A DNA stretch of 64,000 bases from Flectonema sp. DT1601 (GCA_964019425.1 OZ025822.1:496001-560000), one strand, 5' to 3'. Shown: positions 1-11,676, counted from the stretch's first letter. A program made the numbers and translations. The notes: generated by a model not told the origin, from the letters alone.

Positions 1-147
1 GGTACTTTAGAAGAAACTTAATTGGTGTTAAGTCAGTTGGTTTACAGACTATTAGATAATTATTTTTTGTTTTATTTATATTATTTCCTTGCCTACACGT
101 TAGAACTTTTTCTTTGGTTTGTATGTGTGTGTTGTCGTGAAATTCAT

Positions 148-180
148 CTTCACTTTTATTTCCCCATCCCCATCCACAGC
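148..180 (+). promoter_or_regulatory. Probable trans-splice acceptor, HSP90 copy 1
   Basis: A pyrimidine-rich stretch ends in CCACAG at 174-179, leaving a 24-base leader before the start codon. The same acceptor and 24-base leader precede HSP90 copies 2 (AG at 5821-5822) and 3 (AG at 14065-14066), so it marks the mature 5' end better than any upstream ATG does. Spliced-leader addition is inferred from the layout; no spliced-leader gene was found in the window. Confidence 0.7.
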
Positions 181-203
181 CATCTATTAGTTTAACTGCA
201 ATC

Positions 204-2315
204 ATGTCTACCGAAACCTTCGCCTTCCAGGCTGAGATCAACCAGTTGATGAGTTTGATCATCAACACGTTCTACTCGAACAAAGAGATCTTCCTTCGTG
301 AGTTGATCTCGAACTCTAGTGATGCTCTTGACAAGATCCGTCACATGTCCCTTCTGGACAAGGAAGCCCTCGGAGAGGAGGAGAGACTTCACATCCAGAT
401 TGTTACCGACAAGGCGAACAAGACTTTGACGATCACCGACACCGGAGTTGGTATGACTAAGGCCGACTTGGTGAACAACTTGGGAACGATCGCGAGATCA
501 GGAACCAAGGCGTTCATGGAGGCCCTTGAGGCCGGAGCTGACATGTCGATGATTGGTCAGTTCGGAGTTGGATTCTACAGCGCGTACCTTGTTTCGGACA
601 AGGTGAGCGTGATCTCGAAGAACAACGACGACGAGGCGTACCTTTGGGAGTCTGCTGCCGGAGGAACCTTCACTGTGACCAAGGTGGACGACTGTGAGAT
701 GAAGAGAGGAACCCAGATCACCTGCCACTTGAAGGACGACCAGTTGGAGTACCTCGAGGAGAGAAGGATCAAGGACCTGGTGAAGAAGCACTCTGAGTTC
801 ATCGGATACGACATCGAGTTGGAGGTTGAGAAGACCAACGAGAAGGAAGTGACCGACGACGAGGAGGAGGACGAGGAGGAAGAGAAGAAGGACGAGGAGA
901 AGAAGGAAGGAGAGGACGAGCCAAAGGTTGAGGAAGTAAAGGAAGGTGATGAGAAGAAGAAGAAGACCAAGAAGGTGAAGGAGGTAACCAAGGAGATGGA
1001 GAAGTTGAACAAGAACAAGCCACTCTGGACTCGTGACCCTAAGGAGATCACCAAGGAGGAATACGGATCCTTCTACAAGGCGATCTCCAACGACTGGGAG
1101 GAGCACCTTGCCGTGAAGCACTTTGCCGTTGAAGGTCAGCTTGAGTTCCGTGCGATCCTGTTCGTTCCAAGAAGAGCACCATTCGACATGTTCGAGCCAA
1201 ACAAGAAGAAGAACAACATCAAGTTGTACGTCAGAAGAGTGTTCATCATGGACAACTGTGAGGACCTCGTGCCTGAGTGGTTGACTTTCATCAGAGGAAT
1301 CGTCGACTCTGAGGACTTGCCTTTGAACATCTCCAGAGAGAACCTTCAGCAGAACAAGATCTTGAAGGTGATCAGAAAGAACATCGTGAAGAAGGGTCTC
1401 GAGATGTTCGAGGAGATCTCTGAGAACAAGGAGGACTACGCCAAGTTCTACGAGCACTTCGGAAAGAACGTGAAGCTCGGAATCCACGAGGACTCGCAGA
1501 ACAGAAAGAAGCTCGCTGAGTTCATGAGATACTACTCGACCAAGTCGGGAGAGGAGATGACCTCTTTGAAGGACTACGTGACCAGAATGAAGGAAGGACA
1601 GAAGGAGTTGTACTACATCACCGGTGAGTCGAAGGGTAAGATCGAGAACTCTCCGTTCATCGAGCAGTGCAAGAAGAGAGGATACGAAGTTCTCCTGATG
1701 ACCGACCCGATCGACGAGTACGCGATGCAGCAGTTGAAGGAGTACGAGGACATGAAGTTCAGATGCGTGTCGAAGGAGGGTCTGACCTTCGAGGAGACCG
1801 AGGAGGAGAAGAAGCAGAAGGAAGAAGAGAAGGCTGCTTACGAGACCCTTTGCAAGACGATGAAGGACATCCTCGGAGACAAGGTTGAGAAGGTGATGCT
1901 TTCAGACAGGTTGGCACAGGCTCCGTGCATCTTGGTGACCTCTGAGTTCGGATGGTCTGCACACATGGAACAGATCATGAAGTCGCAGGCCCTCAGAGAC
2001 AGCTCGACCTCATCTTACATGGTTTCGAAGAAGACGATGGAGATCAACCCATCTCACCCGATTGTGAAGACCTTGAAGGCGAAGGCCGACTCGGACTCCA
2101 ACGACAAGACCGTGAAGGACTTGGTGCTCCTCCTCCACGAGACCTCTTTGTTGACCTCTGGATTCAGTCTTGACGACCCATCGAGCTACGCTGAGCGTAT
2201 CCACAGAATGATCAAGCTTGGATTGAGCATTGACGATGACGATGAGGAGGATGTTGCCGTCGAGGCCCCAGTTGAGGCTGACGAGGGTGACTCCAAGATG
2301 GAGGAAGTTGACTAA
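204..2315 (+). CDS. HSP90: Cytosolic HSP90 (HSP83 type), array copy 1
   Basis: ATP-dependent chaperone of the cytosol, 703 residues, a full-length family member. The N-terminal GHKL ATPase domain (about 1-210) keeps the catalytic E33, the Mg/ATP ligand N37 and the nucleotide-binding D79, with the DTGVGM and [13 protein letters not shown] motifs. An acidic/lysine-rich linker follows (about 213-270), then the middle domain with the [11 protein letters not shown] segment carrying the ATPase-contacting arginine, then the C-terminal dimerisation domain. The last residues are MEEVD, the docking tail for TPR co-chaperones. There is no ER signal peptide. Long stretches match what I recall of trypanosomatid HSP83. 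The coding region is GC-rich with strongly biased codons, unlike the AT-rich flanks, which suggests high expression. The array may continue to the left of the window. Confidence 0.98.
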   Translation: MSTETFAFQAEINQLMSLIINTFYSNKEIFLRELISNSSDALDKIRHMSLLDKEALGEEERLHIQIVTDKANKTLTITDTGVGMTKADLVNNLGTIARSGTKAFMEALEAGADMSMIGQFGVGFYSAYLVSDKVSVISKNNDDEAYLWESAAGGTFTVTKVDDCEMKRGTQITCHLKDDQLEYLEERRIKDLVKKHSEFIGYDIELEVEKTNEKEVTDDEEEDEEEEKKDEEKKEGEDEPKVEEVKEGDEKKKKTKKVKEVTKEMEKLNKNKPLWTRDPKEITKEEYGSFYKAISNDWEEHLAVKHFAVEGQLEFRAILFVPRRAPFDMFEPNKKKNNIKLYVRRVFIMDNCEDLVPEWLTFIRGIVDSEDLPLNISRENLQQNKILKVIRKNIVKKGLEMFEEISENKEDYAKFYEHFGKNVKLGIHEDSQNRKKLAEFMRYYSTKSGEEMTSLKDYVTRMKEGQKELYYITGESKGKIENSPFIEQCKKRGYEVLLMTDPIDEYAMQQLKEYEDMKFRCVSKEGLTFEETEEEKKQKEEEKAAYETLCKTMKDILGDKVEKVMLSDRLAQAPCILVTSEFGWSAHMEQIMKSQALRDSSTSSYMVSKKTMEINPSHPIVKTLKAKADSDSNDKTVKDLVLLLHETSLLTSGFSLDDPSSYAERIHRMIKLGLSIDDDDEEDVAVEAPVEADEGDSKMEEVD

Positions 2316-2976
2316 GAAGTCGGAAGGGAAATAAAAAAGGACAAACAAGAAACGAAAAAAAGAAAGAAGTGGAAGCAGCACACGATGTGCTCTCCAAGAG
2401 TTAAAGTACTTTTATTATTATGGTTTTTTTTCTTTCTCTAATTTTTTTTTTTTTTAAAATTTAAATCAACAAAGAAGAAAAGAAGACTCTCTACTCCGTT
2501 CGGGGCCAGCAGTCCCTGTGATGCCAACTAACCCTTGATTGCCTCATCATGTAGGCTTATTGATTCATTTCTTTTTATTCATTCTTAAAAATAGTTTCCT
2601 GCGTCACTGCAGAAATCGTTTAAATCGTTTCTTACGGCAACCGATACTGTCCGCAAGTTAAGTGATCTCATGGCTGAGTATCAAGCCATTCATTTAATGA
2701 AGTAGTGGTAGGTAGGTATTGCGAAGTGATAAAAAAGAATTTCTTTATCAGGTGACAACACAATGGTTGAGTAAGTTATGTTTAAATAATTGGAGCAAGT
2801 GATTGCTGGGTGAGAATGTGGGAGAATTGTTATATATGTACAGGAAAAACCATTCAGATTAGCGACGAGAGTGTCTGGGGAGCTGTCATATCGATTCTAG
2901 ACCCACTCCCTCCGACAGTAACGTGTGAGGTGCGTCCCTCCTCAGCGAGTGTCCCGATGGTTCCTTCCCCTCTCTC
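2316..2976 (+). other. 3' UTR and downstream flank of HSP90 copy 1
   Basis: No coding sequence is seen. The stretch is nearly identical to 7959-8640 behind copy 2, so it belongs to the duplicated unit. It includes an A/T-run zone at 2424-2460 and a CCATTCAGATTAG string (about 2850-2862) resembling the start of the dispersed hairpin repeat found at 30.7, 44.1, 50.2 and 52.7 kb. Copy 3 lacks this flank. Confidence 0.6.
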
Positions 2977-3838
2977 TCATCTCATAGCAGTCCGGTAAGA
3001 ATTGTCCAGCAGTAAATGGCCCGGACTCAGCCCCGCTGTCTGAAGCGCGTTCCTCCACTTGTCGGCTAGGTCCCGTAGTCCCCGCAATCGGAAGGGGTCT
3101 GACTTCGTCTCCGACTTGGTCACCGCCGCATACTCGCCTTGCAGAGCGATGTCTCCCACCTTCAGCAGATTGACCACATCGGACACCCTCGCCGTACCCG
3201 CCCGGCGTAGGAGGATCGCCAATTGTATGTCCCCATCATTTGGATAAGTAAAGCGACGATAAGAGTAATGGTATTTCATTGTTGGTAAACCTCCCACCTA
3301 TAACTACCCCCTATGAGTGCTCTCGCGTAATCAGTCAACATCTGGCCTCTACGATCGAAATTCGTGTCCTTTTCAGTGCCGCTTGGGACTGTCCCATGCT
3401 CAATCCGAGACTTGTCTTTCCACCCAATAAATGCCATGGCAACGACACTCCTGTCACCTTGTGCCAATTGGATCAGCCGACGCTTCGCCGCTTCCAAACC
3501 GCGCCACTTCGAGTGCGATAGTGCATTTCCCACTATCCGCAGAGCCGACTTCGTCACTGTCATCGCCTTCGGCTTCGTTGCCTCCTCCTCTTTCATTCTA
3601 GTCCATCCCACGTCTCGCATCGAGGTCAGTGCCGACTCTTCGTTGAGGGAGTTGTACACCGGCTTTTGCGATGGCTTCTCCGCCTTCCTTTTTTTTTTCC
3701 CCCACATCTACCGCAGAAAAGGTGGCACCGATGGCGCCACAAGTCCCGCATCTTCCATTTCCTGCGTCGCCGGCCAGCCTCCTCCGTCACTAACACCTTC
3801 AGCAGGTGATGTTCTAACAGAATTGAAGTAGATCTCAT
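2977..3838 (-). pseudogene. Decayed coding remnant, family not recognised
   Basis: This GC-richer patch holds open frames on the minus strand, opposite to every gene in the window (143 residues at 3276-3707 and 106 residues at 2977-3297). The translations have ordinary amino-acid composition and one stretch resembles a small Cys/His zinc-binding cluster (HRCHLFCGRCG), but I do not recognise the family. It could come from a mobile element or an unknown gene. A shorter, rearranged relative lies at 8678-9260 behind copy 2. It is broken and not a working gene. Confidence 0.4.
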
Positions 3839-4260
3839 TTATCTTCAATTGCAACTGTGAAGTTATCGGAAGCAATCTGCTCTCGAAATGTGGATCAATA
3901 ACAGTAGTTAAATTCTATTTAACATCACACGACTTATCTGGTCTTCATAAGGTAACAGATATCAGAGATGATTTCATTAACGGGTGTGATTCCCTGTCGA
4001 CACTTGACTTGTCATTCTTTAAAATATCGGAAATTACTTCCTCGACGTTTGCGATTCACTAACGACACTCGACTAATCAGGATTTCACAAGGTTTCAAAC
4101 TATTGGAAATAACATTCTCACAATGTGTGACTCACTAACAAGCCTTAGCTGTTCAGGATTTTGTTAACTTACTTCCCGACCTGATAAAATTGCATACTGT
4201 AAAGCACATTGGAGATGGATTTCTCGTTAGGTGTGGAGCTGAATATCCCAGATTACCGAA
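3839..4260 (+). pseudogene. Leucine-rich-repeat gene relic
   Basis: Several + strand stretches translate to pieces of the same 25-residue leucine-rich repeat used by the intact gene at 53743. Examples are a segment around 3950-4030 reading CDSLSTLDLSFFK, one near 3880 reading IGSNLLSKCGSI, and one near 4200-4240 reading IGDGFLVRCG. The segments are separated by stop codons and frame changes and no start is visible, so this is a decayed fragment. The same relic, cut shorter, sits at 9470-9780 in the next array unit. Confidence 0.6.
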
Positions 4261-5212
4261 AGGGAATCAAAGAAGCTCTTTCGCATTCTTTTCTTAGAAG
4301 TTTCTGAAAAACAAGTTCAACTGCTATTCCCGAGTAAATAGTGAACACTTTTATTGAATCGGCAAGTGACAGAGGAAGTTAATGCAGCGAATACTTATAA
4401 CACTTATGATATACTCGATGTGTGTGTAGCTGCCTGAGAGGGAGGTAATTGTAACAGATTGAGGATGGTTATCAGACATGGCCATTACGTGTTGGAACAA
4501 AGTCTGGTATCTGGAACACTGAATTAATCTACTCCTGCACCAGTCCTTTCTCTTTGTGGGATTGATAGAAAGTCCTTAGAATGACAACTCCCTGGATGGT
4601 ATTATAGCACATCGTGGCAAGTATCTGTGACAACAGAAACATCTTAACGAAAGGACACGTAAGCTGAGAGCTTGCCAAGTGCCAAGAGAGAGCCACTAAC
4701 GTGAAGGAGTAATTCGGTCGGGAAGCATCCTCGACAGAGTTAGAGTGGTTTGACTCCTCCTGGTCAGAGGGACTGTCTGGAGTGTATTCATACACTCTAT
4801 CTTTAAGGAATCAGACTTAAGAAGTATACTAACAATTCTGGGAGTATTCCGCCAACACCAACACTTAGAGGTAGTGGGGTCAGAGTCCAACAGTAAGCTG
4901 AAAAAAAAAAAAAAAAAAAAAAGATAGCTTTCCGTTTTGGAAACTTTCGTGTTGGAATCTAATATTTCACAAACCTTTATGACTTGGTTGTGGATTTATA
5001 ATTTATTAGAGGTTTGGACTTTCTAATTGTTAGAGAAGAGCTTCACCTGAAATTTGTGAATAAATAGTAAAATGTATTGCTCTCGAAATACTTTGCAATG
5101 GGTTTGGTGCGTTGTAAATTTTACACGAATTTTTTTTTGAAAAAAAAATTTTTTTAAGAAGGGCAAGAATAAAAAAAAAAGAAAAAAGAATGCTCAGAAA
5201 GAAGAAAAAAAT
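4261..5212. other. Spacer between HSP90 units 1 and 2
   Basis: I see no convincing gene. A minus-strand open frame of 88 codons (4529-4795) lacks recognisable motifs. A 23-base A run at 4900-4922 and alternating A and T runs around 5130-5215 break up the sequence. This spacer has no counterpart in the 7959-13680 spacer, so the two array units differ here. Confidence 0.4.
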
Positions 5213-5292
5213 AAAAAAAAATTTCTACTTTCAAACAAAGAGTCTGGAATCACAGACGAGTGTAACCAACAAAAAAAAAATTTTTTTTTTTT
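5213..5292 (+). repeat. Tail fragment of the U repeat family
   Basis: The segment contains the diagnostic tail of the U family: CAAAGAGTCTGGA, then CACAGACGAGTGTAACC, then an A run (slightly diverged here). The tail is followed by a T run and directly by the tRNA-like module at 5297, the same order as at 11.6, 11.9 and 13.7 kb. Confidence 0.7.
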
Positions 5293-5296
5293 GGCA

Positions 5297-5371
5297 GCGT
5301 CCGTGGTGTAATGGCAGCATTCCGTGACACTGCTTGAACCGGGGACCCAGGTTCGATTCCTGGCGGATGCA
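5297..5371 (+). repeat. tRNA-like module T1 (tRNA-Gly-derived)
   Basis: 75 bases fold as acceptor stem GCGTCCG/CGGATGC with discriminator A, a D arm, and a perfect T arm (CCAGG/CCTGG). The internal promoter boxes are textbook: A box TGGTGTAATGG and B box GGTTCGATTCC. The anticodon arm is not canonical, with a stem of about 5 pairs enclosing an oversized loop, so a working tRNA is unlikely. It resembles tRNA-Gly of other eukaryotes and is best read as the head of a tRNA-derived short retroelement. It lies about 550 bp upstream of HSP90 copy 2. Confidence 0.7.
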
Positions 5372-5822
5372 ATTTTTGGTTGCAAACCGAGGGATTCAAT
5401 GTGAGAATGGAAAACCACTTGCAGGAAAATTCATTTCGTTTGCATACAATACAGAATTAATTATATGCCTTTCCATTACTAGAATAAAGATGTATACGAT
5501 GGAATGCAAGTGAGTGCTATTTGATAAAGTATCTGGGATCTCATTTCACTCGATCTGGTTGCGGGTGTGATGTTGGTTTCTGCTTTTGGTTTTTGATTAA
5601 TTTATTAGTATTGTTGTTTGTGCTGTCGTGTGATTCATACTTTTATTTCCCATCTCCATTCACAGCCATCTACCCTTTTACCCCCCGTTAGTTTACAGAC
5701 TATTAGATAATTATTTTTTGTTTTTTTTATATTATTTCCTTGCCTACACGTTAGAACTTTTTCTTTGGTTTGTATGTTTGTATGTGTGTTGTTCACTTTT
5801 ATTTCCCCATCCCCATCCACAG
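5372..5822 (+). promoter_or_regulatory. Composite upstream flank of HSP90 copy 2 with two acceptors
   Basis: Two similar pyrimidine tracts ending in CACAG lie in tandem: one ends near 5666 and the second at 5822, 24 bases before the ATG. The left part (5376-5660) matches the flank of copy 3 (13765-14075). The right part (5690-5846) matches the flank of copy 1 (about 40-203). Only the second acceptor would give the standard 24-base leader. This looks like a recombination product of two flank types. Confidence 0.6.
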
Positions 5823-5846
5823 CCATCTATTAGTTTAACTGCAATC

Positions 5847-7958
5847 ATGTCTACCGAAACCTTCGCCTTCCAGGCTGAGATCAACCAGTTGATGAGTCTG
5901 ATCATCAACACGTTCTACTCGAACAAAGAGATCTTCCTTCGTGAGTTGATCTCGAACTCTAGTGATGCTCTTGACAAGATCCGTCACATGTCCCTTCTGG
6001 ACAAGGAAGCCCTCGGAGAAGAGGAGAGACTTCACATCCAGATTGTTACCGACAAGGCGAACAAGACTTTGACGATCACCGACACCGGAGTTGGTATGAC
6101 TAAGGCCGACTTGGTGAACAACTTGGGAACGATCGCGAGATCAGGAACCAAGGCGTTCATGGAGGCCCTTGAGGCCGGGGCTGACATGTCGATGATTGGT
6201 CAGTTCGGAGTTGGATTCTACAGCGCGTACCTTGTTTCGGACAAGGTGAGCGTGATCTCGAAGAACAACGACGACGAGGCGTACCTTTGGGAGTCTGCTG
6301 CCGGAGGAACCTTCACTGTGACCAAGGTGGACGACTGTGAGATGAAGAGAGGAACCCAGATCACCTGCCACTTGAAGGACGACCAGTTGGAGTACCTCGA
6401 GGAGAGAAGGATCAAGGACCTGGTGAAGAAGCACTCTGAGTTCATCGGATACGACATCGAGTTGGAGGTTGAGAAGACCAACGAGAAGGAAGTGACCGAC
6501 GACGAGGAGGAGGACGAGGAGGAAGAGAAGAAGGACGAGGAGAAGAAGGAAGGAGAGGACGAGCCAAAGGTTGAGGAAGTAAAGGAAGGTGATGAGAAGA
6601 AGAAGAAGACCAAGAAGGTGAAGGAGGTAACCAAGGAGATGGAGAAGTTGAACAAGAACAAGCCACTCTGGACTCGTGACCCTAAGGAGATCACCAAGGA
6701 GGAATACGGATCCTTCTACAAGGCGATCTCCAACGACTGGGAGGAGCACCTTGCCGTGAAGCACTTTGCCGTTGAAGGTCAGCTTGAGTTCCGTGCGATC
6801 CTGTTCGTTCCAAGAAGAGCACCATTCGACATGTTCGAGCCAAACAAGAAGAAGAACAACATCAAGTTGTACGTCAGAAGAGTGTTCATCATGGACAACT
6901 GTGAGGACCTCGTGCCTGAGTGGTTGACTTTCATCAGAGGAATCGTCGACTCTGAGGACTTGCCTTTGAACATCTCCAGAGAGAACCTTCAGCAGAACAA
7001 GATCTTGAAGGTGATCAGAAAGAACATCGTGAAGAAGGGTCTCGAGATGTTCGAGGAGATCTCTGAGAACAAGGAGGACTACGCCAAGTTCTACGAGCAC
7101 TTCGGAAAGAACGTGAAGCTCGGAATCCACGAGGACTCGCAGAACAGAAAGAAGCTCGCTGAGTTCATGAGATACTACTCGACCAAGTCGGGAGAGGAGA
7201 TGACCTCTTTGAAGGACTACGTGACCAGAATGAAGGAAGGACAGAAGGAGTTGTACTACATCACCGGTGAGTCGAAGGGTAAGATCGAGAACTCTCCGTT
7301 CATCGAGCAGTGCAAGAAGAGAGGATACGAAGTTCTCCTGATGACCGACCCGATCGACGAGTACGCGATGCAGCAGTTGAAGGAGTACGAGGACATGAAG
7401 TTCAGATGCGTGTCGAAGGAGGGTCTGACCTTCGAGGAGACCGAGGAGGAGAAGAAGCAGAAGGAAGAAGAGAAGGCTGCTTACGAGACCCTTTGCAAGA
7501 CGATGAAGGACATCCTCGGAGACAAGGTTGAGAAGGTGATGCTTTCAGACAGGTTGGCACAGGCTCCGTGCATCTTGGTGACCTCTGAGTTCGGATGGTC
7601 TGCACACATGGAACAGATCATGAAGTCGCAGGCCCTCAGAGACAGCTCGACCTCATCTTACATGGTTTCGAAGAAGACGATGGAGATCAACCCATCTCAC
7701 CCGATTGTGAAGACCTTGAAGGCGAAGGCCGACTCGGACTCCAACGACAAGACCGTGAAGGACTTGGTGCTCCTCCTCCACGAGACCTCTTTGTTGACCT
7801 CTGGATTCAGTCTTGACGACCCATCGAGCTACGCTGAGCGTATCCACAGAATGATCAAGCTTGGATTGAGCATTGACGATGACGATGAGGAGGATGTTGC
7901 CGTCGAGGCCCCAGTTGAGGCTGACGAGGGTGACTCCAAGATGGAGGAAGTTGACTAA
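5847..7958 (+). CDS. HSP90: Cytosolic HSP90 (HSP83 type), array copy 2
   Basis: Encodes the same 703-residue protein as copy 1, with all ATPase motifs and the MEEVD tail. I noticed only three base differences from copy 1, all silent (near 5898, 6020 and 6179), so the unit is young or kept uniform by gene conversion. An in-frame ATG at 5718 would extend the protein by 43 hydrophobic residues, but that sequence contains the splice acceptor at 5821-5822 and would be removed. The start at 5847 matches the other copies. The start-to-start distance from copy 1 is 5643 bp. Confidence 0.97.
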   Translation: MSTETFAFQAEINQLMSLIINTFYSNKEIFLRELISNSSDALDKIRHMSLLDKEALGEEERLHIQIVTDKANKTLTITDTGVGMTKADLVNNLGTIARSGTKAFMEALEAGADMSMIGQFGVGFYSAYLVSDKVSVISKNNDDEAYLWESAAGGTFTVTKVDDCEMKRGTQITCHLKDDQLEYLEERRIKDLVKKHSEFIGYDIELEVEKTNEKEVTDDEEEDEEEEKKDEEKKEGEDEPKVEEVKEGDEKKKKTKKVKEVTKEMEKLNKNKPLWTRDPKEITKEEYGSFYKAISNDWEEHLAVKHFAVEGQLEFRAILFVPRRAPFDMFEPNKKKNNIKLYVRRVFIMDNCEDLVPEWLTFIRGIVDSEDLPLNISRENLQQNKILKVIRKNIVKKGLEMFEEISENKEDYAKFYEHFGKNVKLGIHEDSQNRKKLAEFMRYYSTKSGEEMTSLKDYVTRMKEGQKELYYITGESKGKIENSPFIEQCKKRGYEVLLMTDPIDEYAMQQLKEYEDMKFRCVSKEGLTFEETEEEKKQKEEEKAAYETLCKTMKDILGDKVEKVMLSDRLAQAPCILVTSEFGWSAHMEQIMKSQALRDSSTSSYMVSKKTMEINPSHPIVKTLKAKADSDSNDKTVKDLVLLLHETSLLTSGFSLDDPSSYAERIHRMIKLGLSIDDDDEEDVAVEAPVEADEGDSKMEEVD

Positions 7959-8677
7959 GAAGTCGGAAGGGAAATAAAAAAGGACAAACAAGAAACGAAA
8001 AAAAGAAAGAAGTGGAAGCAGCACACGACGTGCTCTCCAAGAGTTAAAGTACTTTTATTATTATGGTTTTTTTTCTTTCTCTAATTTTTTTTTTTTTTTT
8101 TAAAATTTAAATCAACAAAGAAGAAAAGAAGACTCTCTACTCCGTTCGGGGCCAGCAGTCCCTGTGATGCCAACTAACCCTTGATTGCCTCATCATGTAG
8201 GCTTATTGATTCATTTCTTTTTATTCATTCTTAAAAATAGTTTCCTGCGTCACTGCAGAAATCGTTTAAATCGTTTCTTACGGCAACCGATACTGTCCGC
8301 AAGTTAAGTGATCTCATGGCTGAGTATCAAGCCATTCATTTAATGAAGTAGTGGTAGGTAGGTATTGCGAAGTGATAAAAAAGAATTTCTTTATCAGGTG
8401 ACAACACAATGGTTGAGTAAGTTATGTTTAAATAATTGGAGCAAGTGATTGCTGGGTGAGAATGTGGGAGAATTGTTATATATGTACAGGAAAAACCATT
8501 CAGATTAGCGACGAGAGTGTCTGGGGAGCTGTCATATCGATTCTAGACCCACTCCCTCCGACAGTAACGTGTGAGGTGCGTCCCTCCTCAGCGAGTGTCC
8601 CGATGGTTCCTTCCCCTCTCTCATCTCATAGCAGCCCGTTGAATTGTCCAGCAGTAAATTGCCCGGACTCAGCCCCG
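7959..8677 (+). other. 3' UTR and flank of HSP90 copy 2
   Basis: This repeats the flank of copy 1 (2316-2990) with few changes, including a longer T run near 8086-8101. No gene is seen. It shows that units 1 and 2 share a 3' UTR that copy 3 does not have. Confidence 0.6.
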
Positions 8678-9260
8678 TCAACGCTGTCTGAAGCGCGTTC
8701 CTCCTTGTCGGTCAGGTAAAGTCCCGTAGTCCCCCCAATCGGAGGAAGGGGTCTGACTTCGTCTCCGACTTGTTACTCGCCTTGCAGAGCGATGTCTCCC
8801 ACCTTCAGCAGATTGACCACATCGGACACCCTCGCCGTACCCGCCCGGCGTAAGAGGATCGCCAATTGTATGTCCACTTCCTTCCGTACTGCCTGCACTA
8901 CGTGTTCTCCCATTGACGGAATCGCTTGACGTACTGCGATCGAAATTGGCGTCCTGCAGTGCCGCTTGGGCCCATCCCACGTATTCTAGCGCAGTTGAGT
9001 TAGAAATGGGACCTCATCGCCTTCGGCTTCGTTGCCTCCTCCTCTTTCATTCTAGTCCATCCCACGTCTCGCATCGAGGTCAGTGCCGACTCTTCGTTGA
9101 GGGAGCTGTACACCGGCTTTTGCGATGGCTTCTCCGCCTTCTTTTTTTTCCCCCACATCTACCGCAGAAAAGGTGGCACCGATGGCGCCACAAGTCCGCA
9201 TCTTCCATTTCCTGCGTCGCCGGCCAGCCTCCTCCGTCACTAACACCTTCAGCAGGTGGT
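8678..9260 (-). pseudogene. Second decayed coding remnant, related to 2977-3838
   Basis: This is a shorter and rearranged relative of the minus-strand remnant behind copy 1. The Cys/His-rich stretch and the lysine-rich segment after it are still recognisable, but the middle differs. It is broken and unlikely to be expressed as a protein. Family and origin are unknown. Confidence 0.4.
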
Positions 9261-9269
9261 GTTCTCCTT

Positions 9270-9785
9270 CACCATGTCTCTGATGAGTCGCTCCGCTTCC
9301 TCCAGGTTGTAGATGGATGGCAGCCTTGGTTATTCATCAAAGATTCGAAACGAAGAAGAAAGATGGTTAACAAGTACCTGAGCAACAGCGAAAAGTACCT
9401 TTTCCTGGACACTCCAACGTTTGTGGAATCGGATGAGCTTCGTTTTACTACTAACAGAATTGAAGTAGATCTCATTTATCTTCAATTGCAACTGTGAAGT
9501 TATCGGAAGCAATCTGCTCTCGAAATGTGGATCAATAACAGTAGTTAAATTCTATTTAACATCACACGACTTATCTGGTCTTCATAAGGTAACAGATATC
9601 AGAGATGATTTCCTTAGCGGGTGTGATTCCCTGTCGACACTTGACTTGTCATTCCTTAAAATATCGGAAATTACTTCCTCGACGTTTGCGATTCACTAAC
9701 GACACTCGACTAATCAGGATTTCACAAGGTTTCAAACTATTGGAAATAACATTCTCACAATGTGTGACTCACTAATGTTCAGCGA
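9270..9785 (+). pseudogene. Leucine-rich-repeat gene relic, second copy
   Basis: From about 9450 on it matches 3815-4135 closely, and the + strand translation again gives leucine-rich-repeat pieces of the 53743 family. The stretch before it (9300-9450) is open for about 60 codons in one frame and is absent from the first copy, so it may preserve more of the ancestral gene. It is interrupted by stops and has no clean start. Confidence 0.55.
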
Positions 9786-10039
9786 CTGATAGATTCACTG
9801 ACAAGGTGAGCCACAAGAGATGACGCTGAATAGTTGAGTTGTCCCTACAGGTATTGTGACTGATGGAAAGTGAAATTATGTTTGACAAGTCGGATCCAAT
9901 TAAAACTCTTACTTAGTGGTCTAACCCGTTTATAAAGCAAGACATGACTGTATTGTGAATTATTAGATACAATAAAATAGAAAACGAACTAAAGAACTGT
10001 TTTTTATAAAAAAAAACTGTTCTTTAGAGTGTTACCAAC
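9786..10039. other. Spacer before the U repeat array
   Basis: There is no gene or clear repeat here. The stretch after 9790 has no counterpart behind copy 1, so this is where the array units diverge. Confidence 0.4.
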
Positions 10040-11601
10040 ATAAGGAAAGACAGACATGGAAGTAAAAAGAACCAAACAAAGAGTCTGGAAGCATAACCTG
10101 TCAGTATCTTCTCCTATTCTCCTTAAAGGTTTCTCCTTTGAGAAAAAAATCCTTCCTCAACGATGGTAGGAAGGGTAACCGAATGAGCTTCGTGTGTCCA
10201 ATTTTAAGGATGCGTGACCATTTATTTCCGTTGCCTCTCTTCTGACGTCCTCAGGAGTCTAGCAAATGTTTCCCGTGTTTTTCCAATTGTCAGACGTCAA
10301 AAGAAAGTATAAAAGAAAGACAAGCATAGAAGTGAGAAGCACAGACGAGTGTAATTATAAAAAAAAAAGGTTTTCTTCAAAAAAATAAGAAGGGCAAGAA
10401 TGCTCGGAATGAAGAAAAATAAAGTGGAAAGACAAGGGGGATGTGACTAAACTTATTTATTTAGTCACATCCTCTAGTTAGTTATATGCTCGACTCTTTG
10501 TTTTCCTTATCGATGGTAGGAATGGTTACCGAATTAGCTTCGTGTGTCCAATTTTAAGGACGCGTGACCAGTTATTTTTCCGTTGCCGCTCTTCTGACGT
10601 CCTCAGGCGGAGCCTACCAAATGTTTCCCGTGTTTTCCAATTGTCAGACGTAAATCAAAAGAAAGTAAAAAAAGAAAGACAAAAATAGAAGTGAAAAGAA
10701 TAAAAACAAAGAGTCTGGAAGCACAGACGAGTGTAACCAAAAAAAAAATAAAAAAATAGCAATTTTAAAGGATGCGTGACTACTTCATATCCGATGCCGC
10801 TCTTCTGACGTCCTCAGGCGGAGCCTACCATGTTTCCCGTGTTTCTTGTCAGACTTTAACCAAAAGAAAGTGAAAAGAAAGACAAATATTGAAGTGAAAA
10901 ACAACAATGAACAAAGAAGACGGTTGCACCCAGGAGTGTAACCAGAAAAAAAAAAAAAAAAAAGGTAGGCAGAGGGAATAAAATTTATTTATTTAGTCAC
11001 ATCCTCTAGTTAGTTATATGCTCGACTCTTTGTTTTCCTTATCGATGGTAGGAATGGTTACCGAATTAGCTTCGTGTGTCCAATTTTAAGGACGCGTGAC
11101 CATTTATTTTTCCGTTGCCGCTCTTCTGACGTCCTCAGGCGGAGCCTACCAAATGTTTCCCGTGTTTTCCAATTGTCAGACTTAAATCAAAAGAAAGTAT
11201 AAAAGAAAGACAAAACATAGAAGTGAAAAGAACAAAAACAAAGAGTCTGGAAGCACAGACGAGTGTAACCAAAAAAAAAAATTTTTTTTTTTTAATTGAT
11301 TTTGATAAATAAAAAAAAATGCTCGACTCTTTGTTTTCCTTATCGATGGTAGGAATGGTAACCGAATTAGCTTCATGTGTCCAATTTCAAGGACGCGTGA
11401 CCATTTATTTTTTCCGTTGCCGCTCTTCTTACGTCCTCAGGCGGAGCCTACCTATGTTTCCCGTGTTTTCCAATTTGTCAGACTTAAGTCAAAAAGAAAG
11501 CATTAAAGAAAGACAAAACAAAGAAGTGAAAAGAACAAAAACAAAGAGTCTGGAAGCACAGACGAGTGTAACCAAAAAAAAAAAAAAAAAAAAAATAAGC
11601 A

Positions 11602-11676
11602 GCGTCCGTGGTGTAATGGCAGCACTCCCTAGCGTGTCTTGATACGGGGACCCAGGTTCGACTCCTGGCGGATGCA
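11602..11676 (+). repeat. tRNA-like module T2
   Basis: 75 bases with the same acceptor stem, D arm, A box and T arm as T1. The B box is GGTTCGACTCC. The anticodon region is different in sequence from T1. It sits directly after a U-repeat A tail (11574-11595). The sequence after it (ATTTTTGGTTGCAAACC, then a stretch shared with T3 only) looks like the body of an element. Confidence 0.7.

Noticed and set aside
498-1487. 329-codon minus-strand open frame inside HSP90 (also at 6141 and 14385)
   Set aside because: It is a shadow of the conserved HSP90 reading frame created by biased codons, has leucine-rich low-complexity content, and appears in all three copies only because the copies are identical.
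5297-5371. A working tRNA-Gly gene
   Set aside because: Acceptor, D and T arms are good, but the anticodon arm has no canonical seven-base loop, and the other three copies vary at this part.
5718-5846. N-terminal extension of HSP90 copy 2 (and the one at 14007 for copy 3)
   Set aside because: The extension covers the pyrimidine tract and acceptor, differs between copies, and would place a hydrophobic leader on a cytosolic protein.
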